A DNA stretch of 13,653 nt from Paracoccaceae bacterium (GTDB lineage: Bacteria > Pseudomonadota > Alphaproteobacteria > Rhodobacterales > Rhodobacteraceae), in the NCBI GenBank assembly GCA_007121115.1, contig SKMI01000311.1:1-13653 (forward strand), given 5' to 3'. A program made the position numbers and the translations under genes. Under the pieces are notes generated by a model. That model did no database searches, was not told where the DNA came from, and saw only the letters and a program-made list of their open reading frames with translations. This document shows, in pieces, positions 1 to 7,544 of the stretch. Within the stretch, counting starts at the first letter, position 1, and each line of letters starts with the position of its first letter.

Positions 1-340
1 CAGCCCCGTTTCGGCGGGCCAGTTGGCGGGCATCATCAAGCTGATCCGCGCGGGCGACATCTCGGGCAAGATCGCCAAGGACCTGTTCGAGATCGTCTAC
101 ACCGAAGGCGGCGACCCGGCCGAGATCGTGGACGCGCGCGGCATGAAGCAGGTCACCGACACCGGCGCCATTGAAAAAGCTGTGGACGAGATCATCGCCG
201 CCAACCCCGCGCAGGTGGAAAAGGCCAAGGCCAACCCCAAGCTCGCAGGCTGGTTCGTGGGGCAGGTGATGAAGGCCACCGGCGGCAAGGCCAACCCCAA
301 GGCGGTGAACGAGATCGTCACAGCGAAGCTGGGGCTGTAG
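1..340 (+). CDS. gatB: Asp-tRNA(Asn)/Glu-tRNA(Gln) amidotransferase subunit B, 3' end (partial)
   Basis: This is the last 112 residues of GatB; the reading frame begins at base 2 and the start lies left of the window. GatCAB converts misacylated Glu-tRNA(Gln) and Asp-tRNA(Asn) to Gln-tRNA(Gln) and Asn-tRNA(Asn) in the cytoplasm, with GatB holding the tRNA and the kinase site. What is visible is the C-terminal tail domain (GatB/YqeY type). Recognisable family stretches are SGKIAKDLFEIV, LAGWFVGQVMKATGGKANPK and a closing AVNEIVTAKLGL; GatB normally ends just after such a tail, so the stop at 338-340 is the natural end. The TTG at base 23 could be misread as a start but lies inside the conserved domain. 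A 16-bp direct repeat (226-241 and 286-301) simply encodes the two KANPK segments typical of this tail. Confidence 0.95.
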   Translation, partial: SPVSAGQLAGIIKLIRAGDISGKIAKDLFEIVYTEGGDPAEIVDARGMKQVTDTGAIEKAVDEIIAANPAQVEKAKANPKLAGWFVGQVMKATGGKANPKAVNEIVTAKLGL

Positions 341-388
341 ACCCGCCCGCGTTTACCTTTGGGCGCGGGCGCGGTAACAGGGGCGGGT
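341..388. repeat. Nested imperfect palindrome directly after gatB (possible 3'-end structure)
   Basis: Immediately after the gatB stop, ACCCGCC (341-347) can pair with GGCGGGT (382-388), and inside it GTTTACC (351-357) with GGTAAC (373-378), with one bulged T. An alternative pairing is CGCCCGCG (344-351) with CGCGGGCG (364-371). There is no T tract, so it is not a standard intrinsic terminator. It could protect the gatB 3' end or assist Rho-dependent termination; this is inference. Confidence 0.4.
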
Positions 389-410
389 CGCGCCATCTGG
401 GGAGCCTGCA

Positions 411-1136
411 ATGCAGCAGTACGAGTATCGCGCCATTCCCGCCCCCGACCGGGCGGCCAAGGTCAAGGGCATCAAGGACCCCGCCGCGCGCCACGCCCAT
501 ACGCTCAGCGAACTCATGAACGAGATGGCCGCCGAGGGGTGGGAATACCTGCGCGCCGATGTCCTGCCCTGCACCGAGCGCAAGGGGCTGACCGGGACGC
601 AGACGGTCTATAACACCATGCTGGTCTTCCGCCGCCTGACCGCCGACGCGCTCGCCGAAGCGCTGGCCCGCGAGGCCGAGGTCGCGCAGGCCCGTGCCGC
701 CGCCACGGCGCCAATGGCCGCCCCGTCGCCGGACGCAGACCCCCTCCCCGCGCTCGACGCGCCGACCGATCCGGGCCAAGGCGTCTTTGCCACCGAACGC
801 GACGCCGCGATGACCGAGCCGCCGCAGGACCCGTCACCACAAGCACCCGCTTTCAACGGAGGCGCCGAAACCGATCTGCACGCCCGCGCGGACCATGGCG
901 ACGCGGCCCCTGAACCCCCAGCCGAAACGCCTGTCGAATCGCCGTCAACCGCAACCGACCCCGCCAATGTGCGGCCGTTGAGCGCGCGCGTGCCCGATGG
1001 TGCGGCGCCGCCTCTGGTCTTGCGCCGGGATGCCGATCAGCCGGTCACCGCCGCGCAAGAGGGTGAAGGGGACCGGGATCAGGGCGAAGACCCGGACGCG
1101 CCACGGCGTCGCCTCGGCTGGCCCTTCACCCACTGA
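411..1136 (+). CDS. DUF4177 domain protein with long Pro/Ala-rich tail
   Basis: This is a 241-residue protein of unknown function. Residues 1-77 look like a DUF4177 domain: a start of the MQQYEYRAIP type, LNEMAAEGWEYLRAD-like sequence at 35-50 (here MNEMAAEGWEYLRAD), and a closing TMLVFRRL strand. Residues 80-100 form an Ala-rich helix, and about 100-241 are low-complexity, rich in Pro, Ala, Asp and Glu, probably disordered. No signal peptide or membrane segment is seen, so a cytoplasmic location is likely. The ATG at 411 follows a GGGGAG ribosome binding site (399-404). It lies 70 bp after gatB and may be cotranscribed with it. The stop overlaps the 3' end of the convergent bolA-family gene by 11 bp. 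The domain call is moderately sure; the function is unknown. Confidence 0.8.
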   Translation: MQQYEYRAIPAPDRAAKVKGIKDPAARHAHTLSELMNEMAAEGWEYLRADVLPCTERKGLTGTQTVYNTMLVFRRLTADALAEALAREAEVAQARAAATAPMAAPSPDADPLPALDAPTDPGQGVFATERDAAMTEPPQDPSPQAPAFNGGAETDLHARADHGDAAPEPPAETPVESPSTATDPANVRPLSARVPDGAAPPLVLRRDADQPVTAAQEGEGDRDQGEDPDAPRRRLGWPFTH

Positions 1137-1383
1137 TATCGAGCGAAAGCGCGTGGATGCGCGCCACCAGATCGGCGCCAAGCGCACCATGCACCGCCCG
1201 GTGTCGGGCGATACGGGACATCGGCGCGAAGGCCTCGGCCCGGATGCGGACGTCGAAATGGGTCTCTCCGCCTTCGCGCCACCCTGCGTGGCCGCGATGG
1301 TCTTCGCTCACATCCTCGACCCGCAATTCAGCGGGCGCGAAAGCCGCGCGCAGCGCTGATTCGATTTCATCACGAACAGACAT
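1126..1383 (-). CDS. bolA: BolA family protein
   Basis: This 85-residue protein belongs to the BolA/IbaG family, small cytoplasmic proteins that partner monothiol glutaredoxins, bind [2Fe-2S] clusters and, for some members, act in transcription or Fe-S delivery. Seen in the sequence: an N-terminal helix (VRDEIESALRAAF), the DHRGHAG segment at 28-34 with H29 and H32, the HFDVRI strand (42-47), and the RHRAVHGALGADLVARIHALSL helix region (60-81), with H65 at the family's conserved position. Length is normal. I chose the ATG at 1383 because GAAGGGG lies upstream (1396-1402); an in-frame ATG at 1404 would add seven residues but lies almost on the predicted transcript start. The gene diverges from the J-domain gene and converges with the DUF4177 gene. 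BolA versus IbaG subgroup is not resolved here. Confidence 0.88.
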   Translation of the reverse strand: MSVRDEIESALRAAFAPAELRVEDVSEDHRGHAGWREGGETHFDVRIRAEAFAPMSRIARHRAVHGALGADLVARIHALSLDISG

Positions 1384-1417
1384 TTTTCCGGCAAGCCCCT
1401 TCATTCATCCGCAGAAA

Positions 1418-1445
1418 AAACTAAACTCTCCGCTCCGAGTCGCAA
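1418..1445 (-). promoter_or_regulatory. Candidate promoter of the bolA-family gene
   Basis: Reading the minus strand, TTGCGA (1445-1440) and TAGTTT (1423-1418) are separated by 16 bp, placing the transcript start near 1411, about 28 nt before the chosen ATG. A weak plus-strand candidate for the divergent J-domain gene (TTCATT 1400-1405, 16 bp, TAAACT 1422-1427) overlaps it. Consensus match only. Confidence 0.4.
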
Positions 1446-1538
1446 GTGGTTGCGTCGTCGAGCGGGTCCGCGACCTGCTGCGGATCACCGAAGACACAGA
1501 ACAGAACGAACAAGGCAGATCAGGGGTCCCCGCGCCAG

Positions 1539-2174
1539 ATGAGCAAAAAGTCGCCCTTCGATTTCGACATCCGCGCCTCGGCGGACAAGAAGCGCCGGAC
1601 GCGCGGTCGCCGGGGCATGTCGGGCGCATGGGAGACCTCGCAGCGGCAGTGCGAACACCCGGGATGTTCACGGCCCGGGCAGTACCGGGCACCGAAATCG
1701 CCGGACTCGCTCGATGAATACTACTGGTTCTGCAAGGACCATGCGCGCGAGTATAATCTGAAATGGAACTTCTTCGCCGGGCAGACCGAAGACGAGATGA
1801 TGGAGTCCATGGAGCGCGAACGCGTCTGGGGTCGGGCCACGCGGCCCATGGGCAGCCCCGATGAACAGCGAGCGTGGCAGCGGCTGGGCGTGGAAGACCC
1901 GCACGCGATCCTGGGCGAAAAGGCGACCCGCAACCCCGGCACCCGCCCGGGCAGCGGCGCCGCCCGCCGCCTGCCGCCGACCGAGCGCCGCGCGCTGGAA
2001 ATCCTCGATGCCCGCGACAGCTGGAGCCGTAGCGAAATTCGGAAGCAATACAAATCGCTGGTCAAGGATCTGCACCCGGACATGAACAAGGGCAACCGCG
2101 CGGACGAGGAGCGGCTGCAGGAGGTCGTCTGGGCCTGGGACCAGATCCGCGAAAGCCGCAACTTCCGCGACTGA
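1539..2174 (+). CDS. J-domain (DnaJ-like) protein with N-terminal Cys/His cluster
   Basis: This 211-residue protein has a J domain at its C terminus (about 151-211). It has a helix-II sequence SEIRKQYKSLVKDLHPDMNK with the HPD motif at 179-181, which in this family stimulates the ATPase of DnaK. The Gly/Phe, zinc and substrate-binding regions of full DnaJ are absent. Residues 38-68 carry C38, C43, C65 and H68 (C-x4-C, then C-x2-H), a plausible metal site. The N terminus is very basic (KKRRTRGRRG, 17-26). I chose the ATG at 1539, with AGGGG at 1522-1526, because the upstream in-frame GTG at 1446 gives a sequence unlike any J protein and runs into the promoter region. Its place next to bolA is, to my knowledge, common in Rhodobacteraceae. 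The client and role are unknown. Confidence 0.85.
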   Translation: MSKKSPFDFDIRASADKKRRTRGRRGMSGAWETSQRQCEHPGCSRPGQYRAPKSPDSLDEYYWFCKDHAREYNLKWNFFAGQTEDEMMESMERERVWGRATRPMGSPDEQRAWQRLGVEDPHAILGEKATRNPGTRPGSGAARRLPPTERRALEILDARDSWSRSEIRKQYKSLVKDLHPDMNKGNRADEERLQEVVWAWDQIRESRNFRD

Positions 2175-2193
2175 CCCGGCAGCTCTCGCCCCG

Positions 2194-2223
2194 TTGACCG
2201 CCGCCCCGGTTCTGCGCCATGAC
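2194..2223 (+). promoter_or_regulatory. Candidate pgk promoter
   Basis: TTGACC (2194-2199) matches the -35 consensus in five of six positions. The best -10 at the right distance is CATGAC (2218-2223, 18-bp spacer), a weak match. It lies in the 80-bp gap between the J-domain gene and pgk, so pgk may also be read through from upstream. Confidence 0.35.
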
Positions 2224-2254
2224 GGGATGAACGCGGTGGCAAGGAGGGGCGGCA

Positions 2255-3445
<1,191 letters not shown>

Positions 3446-3491
3446 GGCAACCCGCCCCGGCGGCCAAGGCGAAAAACCCGGGCCTGCCCCC

Positions 3492-3519
3492 TTTCAATAG
3501 TCTGGCAATTGCCTATGCT
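3492..3519 (+). promoter_or_regulatory. Candidate sspB promoter with a palindromic spacer
   Basis: TATGCT (3514-3519) resembles a -10 box, with a poor -35 (TTTCAA, 3492-3497) 16 bp upstream. The spacer ends in the perfect palindrome GGCAATTGCC (3504-3513). A start near 3526 would give a leader of about 20 nt to the ATG at 3545 and would exclude the upstream in-frame TTG/ATG codons at 3509 and 3515. Weak evidence. Confidence 0.3.
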
Positions 3520-3544
3520 GCAGGTCAGCGAGATGGATACCCCG

Positions 3545-4012
3545 ATGACGAGTTCGATCGACTACGGCAACCTGATGCATGACGCCATGCGTGCGCTGAT
3601 CCGCGAGGTGATGTCGCAGGTGGCGCGCGACGGGCTGCCCGGGGCGCATCATTTCTTCATCACCGTGGACACCACCCACCCCGAGATGGAAATGGCCGAC
3701 TGGCTGCGCGACCGCTACCCGTCCGAGATCACGCTGGTGATCCAGAACTGGTTCGACAACCTGCAGGTCGATGAAAACGGCTTTGCCATCACGCTGAATT
3801 TCGGCAATTCGCCCGAGCCGCTGTATATTCCGCTGGACGCGATCAGCACCTTCGTCGACCCGTCGGTCGAATTCGGCCTGCGGTTCGAACTGACCGCCTC
3901 GGACGATGACGTGGACGAGGATGACGACGAAGCACCGATGCTGGAAGACGCCGAACCCGAGGACGAGCCGAAATCGGGCGAAGTGGTCAGCCTGGACAAG
4001 TTCCGCAAGTGA
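3545..4012 (+). CDS. sspB: SspB family ClpXP adaptor protein (alpha type)
   Basis: SspB-type adaptors bind ssrA-tagged peptides released from stalled ribosomes and tether them to ClpXP for degradation in the cytoplasm. This 155-residue protein has the alpha-type fold region at 1-117, with the family stretches IDYGNLMHDAMRALIREVM, GAHHFFITVDT, EITLVIQNWFDNLQV, GFAITLNFGNSPEPLYIPLDAI and TFVDPSVEFGLRFE. A very acidic linker (119-142) then leads to the C-terminal tail GEVVSLDKFRK. By analogy with characterised SspB proteins this tail is the likely ClpX-docking peptide on a flexible linker. The start at 3545 is chosen from similarity to the family N terminus; ATG 3533, ATG 3515 and TTG 3509 are in frame but none has a convincing ribosome binding site. 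It lies between pgk and fumC. Confidence 0.9.
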   Translation: MTSSIDYGNLMHDAMRALIREVMSQVARDGLPGAHHFFITVDTTHPEMEMADWLRDRYPSEITLVIQNWFDNLQVDENGFAITLNFGNSPEPLYIPLDAISTFVDPSVEFGLRFELTASDDDVDEDDDEAPMLEDAEPEDEPKSGEVVSLDKFRK

Positions 4013-4018
4013 CAACCC

Positions 4019-4038
4019 CGGTATGCACCCGCATACCG
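4019..4038. repeat. Perfect 8-bp inverted repeat between sspB and fumC
   Basis: CGGTATGC (4019-4026) and GCATACCG (4031-4038) are separated by ACCC. The repeat lies 7 bp after the sspB stop and ends 1 bp before the candidate -35 of fumC. It may be a weak sspB terminator (the following bases ATTGATTTC are only mildly T-rich) or an operator for fumC. The sequence alone does not decide. Confidence 0.6.
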
Positions 4039-4039
4039 A

Positions 4040-4068
4040 TTGATTTCACCGCCCCCGCAGGCTAGAGC
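4040..4068 (+). promoter_or_regulatory. Candidate fumC promoter
   Basis: TTGATT (4040-4045) and TAGAGC (4063-4068) are separated by 17 bp, giving a start near 4075 and a leader of about 45 nt. The TAGAnC type of -10 recurs in this window (purD), which lends some support. Confidence 0.45.
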
Positions 4069-4118
4069 AGGCGCGAACCCGCCGCCATTTGCCGCACGGA
4101 CCCTGCGAGGAGCCTTCC

Positions 4119-5513
<1,395 letters not shown>

Positions 5514-5536
5514 CGCCGCCCGCCGCCACCTTCCCC

Positions 5537-5558
5537 GTCCGGCGCGCCTGCGCCGGAC
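5537..5558 (+). terminator. Perfect 9-bp hairpin after fumC (terminator-like, no T tract)
   Basis: GTCCGGCGC (5537-5545) pairs with GCGCCGGAC (5550-5558) around a GCCT loop, 23 bp after the fumC stop. The stem is very stable but no run of T follows. It is placed like a 3'-end hairpin of fumC. It opens the 300-bp gene-free stretch 5514-5813, which also holds a G-quadruplex motif, a palindrome, and the rplU promoter and leader; I see no gene in it. Confidence 0.5.
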
Positions 5559-5577
5559 AGCGCCGCCGAAGCGCCGT

Positions 5578-5594
5578 GGGATGGGTGGGCGGGG
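5578..5594 (+). other. Four-run G-quadruplex motif upstream of rplU
   Basis: GGGATGGGTGGGCGGGG contains four G runs with loops of 2, 1 and 1 bases, the short-loop pattern expected to form a very stable parallel quadruplex in single-stranded DNA or RNA. It lies 58 bp upstream of the rplU -35 box and about 20 bp after the fumC 3' hairpin. Formation in the cell is inference. Confidence 0.6.
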
Positions 5595-5627
5595 CGCGAG
5601 GGGGCGCTTCCTGCGACCGCTCCAACC

Positions 5628-5644
5628 AGGGCGAAATCCGCCCT
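5628..5644. repeat. Short palindrome upstream of the rplU -35 box
   Basis: AGGGCG (5628-5633) and CGCCCT (5639-5644) flank AAATC. The element sits 8 bp upstream of the -35 hexamer. It could be an operator or a copy of a dispersed intergenic palindrome; no second copy is seen in this window. Confidence 0.4.
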
Positions 5645-5652
5645 ACCCTGCC

Positions 5653-5681
5653 TTGACAGCCCGCCCGCTTTCCCCGATAGA
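5653..5681 (+). promoter_or_regulatory. rplU-rpmA sigma-70 promoter
   Basis: A perfect TTGACA -35 (5653-5658) is followed after 17 bp by GATAGA (5676-5681), or after 19 bp by TAGAGC. This is the best -35 in the window and suits a ribosomal-protein operon. Transcription from about 5688 would give an unusually long leader of roughly 125 nt before rplU. Confidence 0.65.
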
Positions 5682-5724
5682 GCGGCTTCCTGTCCGGGCG
5701 CCCGCCCGCGCAGGCCATATGACA

Positions 5725-5747
5725 TGCCCGATCAGGGCACGCTGCCC
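5725..5747 (+). promoter_or_regulatory. Mutually exclusive hairpins in the rplU leader
   Basis: TGCCC (5725-5729), GGGCA (5735-5739) and TGCCC (5743-5747) lie in series. The central GGGCA can pair with either flanking TGCCC, giving hairpins with loops of 5 and 3 nt that exclude each other. This is the layout of a simple RNA switch and could serve autoregulation of the L21-L27 operon; the arms are short, so this is tentative. Confidence 0.3.
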
Positions 5748-5813
5748 GAAGGCACCCAAACGCCCGGAACATTCCCGGGGGCCACAGGGCGCGGCAGTGA
5801 AAAGGAAAGACAG

Positions 5814-6506
5814 ATGTTTGCGGTTCTGAAAACCGGCGGCAAGCAATACCGCGTGAAATCCGGCGACCTACTGCGGGTCGAGCGTATCGCCGCCCAGCCG
5901 GGCGAGACGGTGCAGTTCAACGACGTCCTGATGCTGGGCGGCGACAGCCCGGTGGTCGGCGCGCCGCTGATCGACGGCGCTGCCGTGCAGGCCGAAGTGC
6001 TGGACCAGGTCAAGGCCGACAAGGTGATCCATTACGTCAAGCGCCGCCGCAAGCACAGCTCGCAGCGCACCAGGGGCCACCGCCAGAAGCTGACGCTCCT
6101 TAAGGTGACCGAGATTCTCGCCTCGGGCGGCGATACCACCGGCGTCAAGGCCGCCATCGGCACCGGTGCGGTGCCGGGCTTCACGGTGGAAACCGTCACC
6201 GAAACCACCCCCGCGCCGGCGAAACCCGCCAAGGCCAAGGCCGCCCCGACCGCAGAGGCGGACACCGCGTCGACTGGTCCCGCCAACCTGCTGACGGAAG
6301 CCCGCGACGGCACGGCCGACGACCTGAAGAAGCTGACCGGCGTCGGCCCGAAGATGGTCGAGAAGCTGAACGAGGCCGGGGTCTTCCATTTCGACCAGAT
6401 CGCCGCTTGGAGCGAGGCCGATGTTGCCTATATGGAAGAGCAACTGGGCGCCCGCGGCAAGGTAGCAGGCTGGGTGGCCGAGGCCACCGAGCAGGCCGCA
6501 GAATAA
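5814..6506 (+). CDS. rplU: 50S ribosomal protein L21 with C-terminal helix-hairpin-helix extension
   Basis: Residues 1-103 are a complete ribosomal protein L21 of the large subunit: MFAVLKTGGKQYRV start, KRRRKHSSQRTRGHRQKLT RNA-binding segment (76-94) and a closing LLKVTEI. L21 is normally about 103 residues, but this protein has 230. An Ala/Pro/Lys-rich linker (about 130-160) leads to a second domain at 169-228 containing the helix-hairpin-helix sequence LKKLTGVGPKMVEKLNEAGV (171-190) followed by FHFDQIAAWSEADVAYMEEQL. From memory, similar modules occur at the end of alphaproteobacterial L21 and of NADH dehydrogenase subunit NuoE. The ATG at 5814 follows AAAGGAAAG (5801-5809). The frame is open upstream to 5724, but that stretch is leader. 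Its stop codon overlaps the ribosome binding site of rpmA, suggesting tight co-translation. Confidence 0.96.
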   Translation: MFAVLKTGGKQYRVKSGDLLRVERIAAQPGETVQFNDVLMLGGDSPVVGAPLIDGAAVQAEVLDQVKADKVIHYVKRRRKHSSQRTRGHRQKLTLLKVTEILASGGDTTGVKAAIGTGAVPGFTVETVTETTPAPAKPAKAKAAPTAEADTASTGPANLLTEARDGTADDLKKLTGVGPKMVEKLNEAGVFHFDQIAAWSEADVAYMEEQLGARGKVAGWVAEATEQAAE

Positions 6507-6519
6507 GGAGTAACGCAAG

Positions 6520-6789
6520 ATGGCACACAAGAAAGCAGGCGGTTCCTCCCGCAACGGGCGCGACTCCGCGGGGCGTCGCCTTGGCGTCAAGATCTATGGC
6601 GGCCAGACCGTCATTCCCGGCCACATCATCGTGCGCCAGCGTGGCACGAAACACTGGCCGGGCGAAGGCGTGGGCATGGGCAAGGACCACACGCTCTTTG
6701 CCACCACCGCGGGCCGCGTGACCTTCCGCAAGGGGCTGAAGGGGCGCAGTTTCGTATCCGTTCTTCCGGTGACGGACGCCGCCGAGTAA
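6520..6789 (+). CDS. rpmA: 50S ribosomal protein L27
   Basis: L27 lies near the peptidyl transferase centre of the large subunit. The 89-residue protein begins AHKKAGGSSRNGRDSAGRRLGVK, with the flexible N-terminal arm that reaches the P-site tRNA. It carries the family signature GHIIVRQRGTKHWPG (34-48). It begins directly with MAHKK, without the cleavable N-terminal extension found in Firmicutes. The ribosome binding site AAGGAG (6505-6510) overlaps the rplU stop, and the two genes are 13 bp apart, so they form one operon. A hairpin terminator follows at 6813. Confidence 0.98.
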   Translation: MAHKKAGGSSRNGRDSAGRRLGVKIYGGQTVIPGHIIVRQRGTKHWPGEGVGMGKDHTLFATTAGRVTFRKGLKGRSFVSVLPVTDAAE

Positions 6790-6812
6790 CCGCAGGGTCA
6801 TATCAGACATGT

Positions 6813-6846
6813 AAGCGGGGGTCGGCAGAAGCGTCGGCCCCCGCTT
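6813..6846 (+). terminator. Terminator hairpin after rpmA
   Basis: AAGCGGGGG (6813-6821) pairs with CCCCCGCTT (6838-6846) as a 9-bp stem; the 16-nt loop can fold further. It begins 23 bp after the rpmA stop. The T run is short (TT, then CGCATT), so efficiency is uncertain, but the placement fits the end of the rplU-rpmA operon. Confidence 0.6.
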
Positions 6847-6952
6847 CGCATTCCGGCGCATGTCCGGGCGCGGCGCGGGGGAGGACCGCATCGCACCCGC
6901 ATAGGATAGCCGCCGAGCCCCGCACGGGGCCGCTGCGCAAGGAGGAGAGCGC

Positions 6953-7519
6953 ATGACACCCGAAACAGCCGCCGCGGTTTCGCAGCCGCAAGACAGACGG
7001 GCCGAGCCGCAGACCATCACCGCCGAACGGCTGGTGCTGCGCCCGATCCGCCGGTCGGACGTGGGCCTGCTGCGGCTTTACGCGGGCGACCGGCGCGTGG
7101 CCGAAGGCACACGCTCGATCCCCCACCCCCTGCCCCCCGGCGCCACCGAGGCGTTCGTGGAACGCGCCTGTTCGGATCGCGCGGACGAGGATGTCTGGAT
7201 CATGGACGGCAGTGCCCACGGCTCGGCCGAGGTGATCGGCCTGATCTCGCTCAAGCCGCTGGAGCGCGACCAGAGCCAGATCGGCTATTGGGTCGCGCCC
7301 GCCTTCTGGAACACCGGTTTTGCCTCGGAAGCGCTGCGCGCCATTGTCGCGGCGAACCCGCATAACGCCCGCACGCTCTTTGCCGAAGTGTTCCAGGATA
7401 ACCCCGTTTCGGCCCGGGTGCTGACCAATTGCGGTTTCGAATACCTCGGCGATGCCGAGGCGCATTCGGTCGCCCGCGGCGCCACGGTGCCGACCTGGAC
7501 CTATATCCGCAAGTCGTGA
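6953..7519 (+). CDS. GNAT family N-acetyltransferase (RimJ/RimL-like)
   Basis: This 188-residue protein resembles the RimJ/RimL-type branch of GNAT acetyltransferases, which transfer an acetyl group from acetyl-CoA to an amine such as a protein N terminus or a small molecule. Seen: TERLVLRP-like entry strand (AERLVLRPIRRSD, 24-36), QIGYWVAPAFWNTGFASEALRA (109-130) holding the acetyl-CoA pyrophosphate loop (NTGFAS), and DNPVSARVLTNCGFEYLG (149-166), typical of the C-terminal half. The ATG at 6953 follows a strong AAGGAGGAG (6939-6947). From memory, a GNAT gene after rplU-rpmA is common in Rhodobacteraceae, usually followed by obgE; here a phosphoesterase gene follows after 25 bp instead, probably cotranscribed. 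The acceptor substrate is unknown; ribosomal-protein acetylation is only suggested by neighbours. Confidence 0.88.
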   Translation: MTPETAAAVSQPQDRRAEPQTITAERLVLRPIRRSDVGLLRLYAGDRRVAEGTRSIPHPLPPGATEAFVERACSDRADEDVWIMDGSAHGSAEVIGLISLKPLERDQSQIGYWVAPAFWNTGFASEALRAIVAANPHNARTLFAEVFQDNPVSARVLTNCGFEYLGDAEAHSVARGATVPTWTYIRKS

Positions 7520-7544
7520 CCCGCCCCGGCCACCAGAGCGCGCG

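Noticed and set aside
226..301. 16-bp direct repeat inside gatB
   Set aside because: Both copies encode the KANPK segments normal for the GatB tail, so the repeat follows from the protein sequence and codon bias.
1437..1441. GAGTC (GANTC, CcrM-type methylation site) overlapping the candidate bolA -35
   Set aside because: A single 5-bp site is expected by chance, and the promoter itself is only tentative.
5724..5813. In-frame 30-codon extension at the start of rplU
   Set aside because: L21 begins at the MFAVLKTGGKQY strand, and ATG 5814 has its own AAAGGAAAG; the extra residues are unlike any L21 N terminus.
5581..5829. 82-codon plus-strand frame between fumC and rplU
   Set aside because: It has no ribosome binding site, is Arg/Pro-rich, overlaps the rplU promoter and start, and shows no domain.
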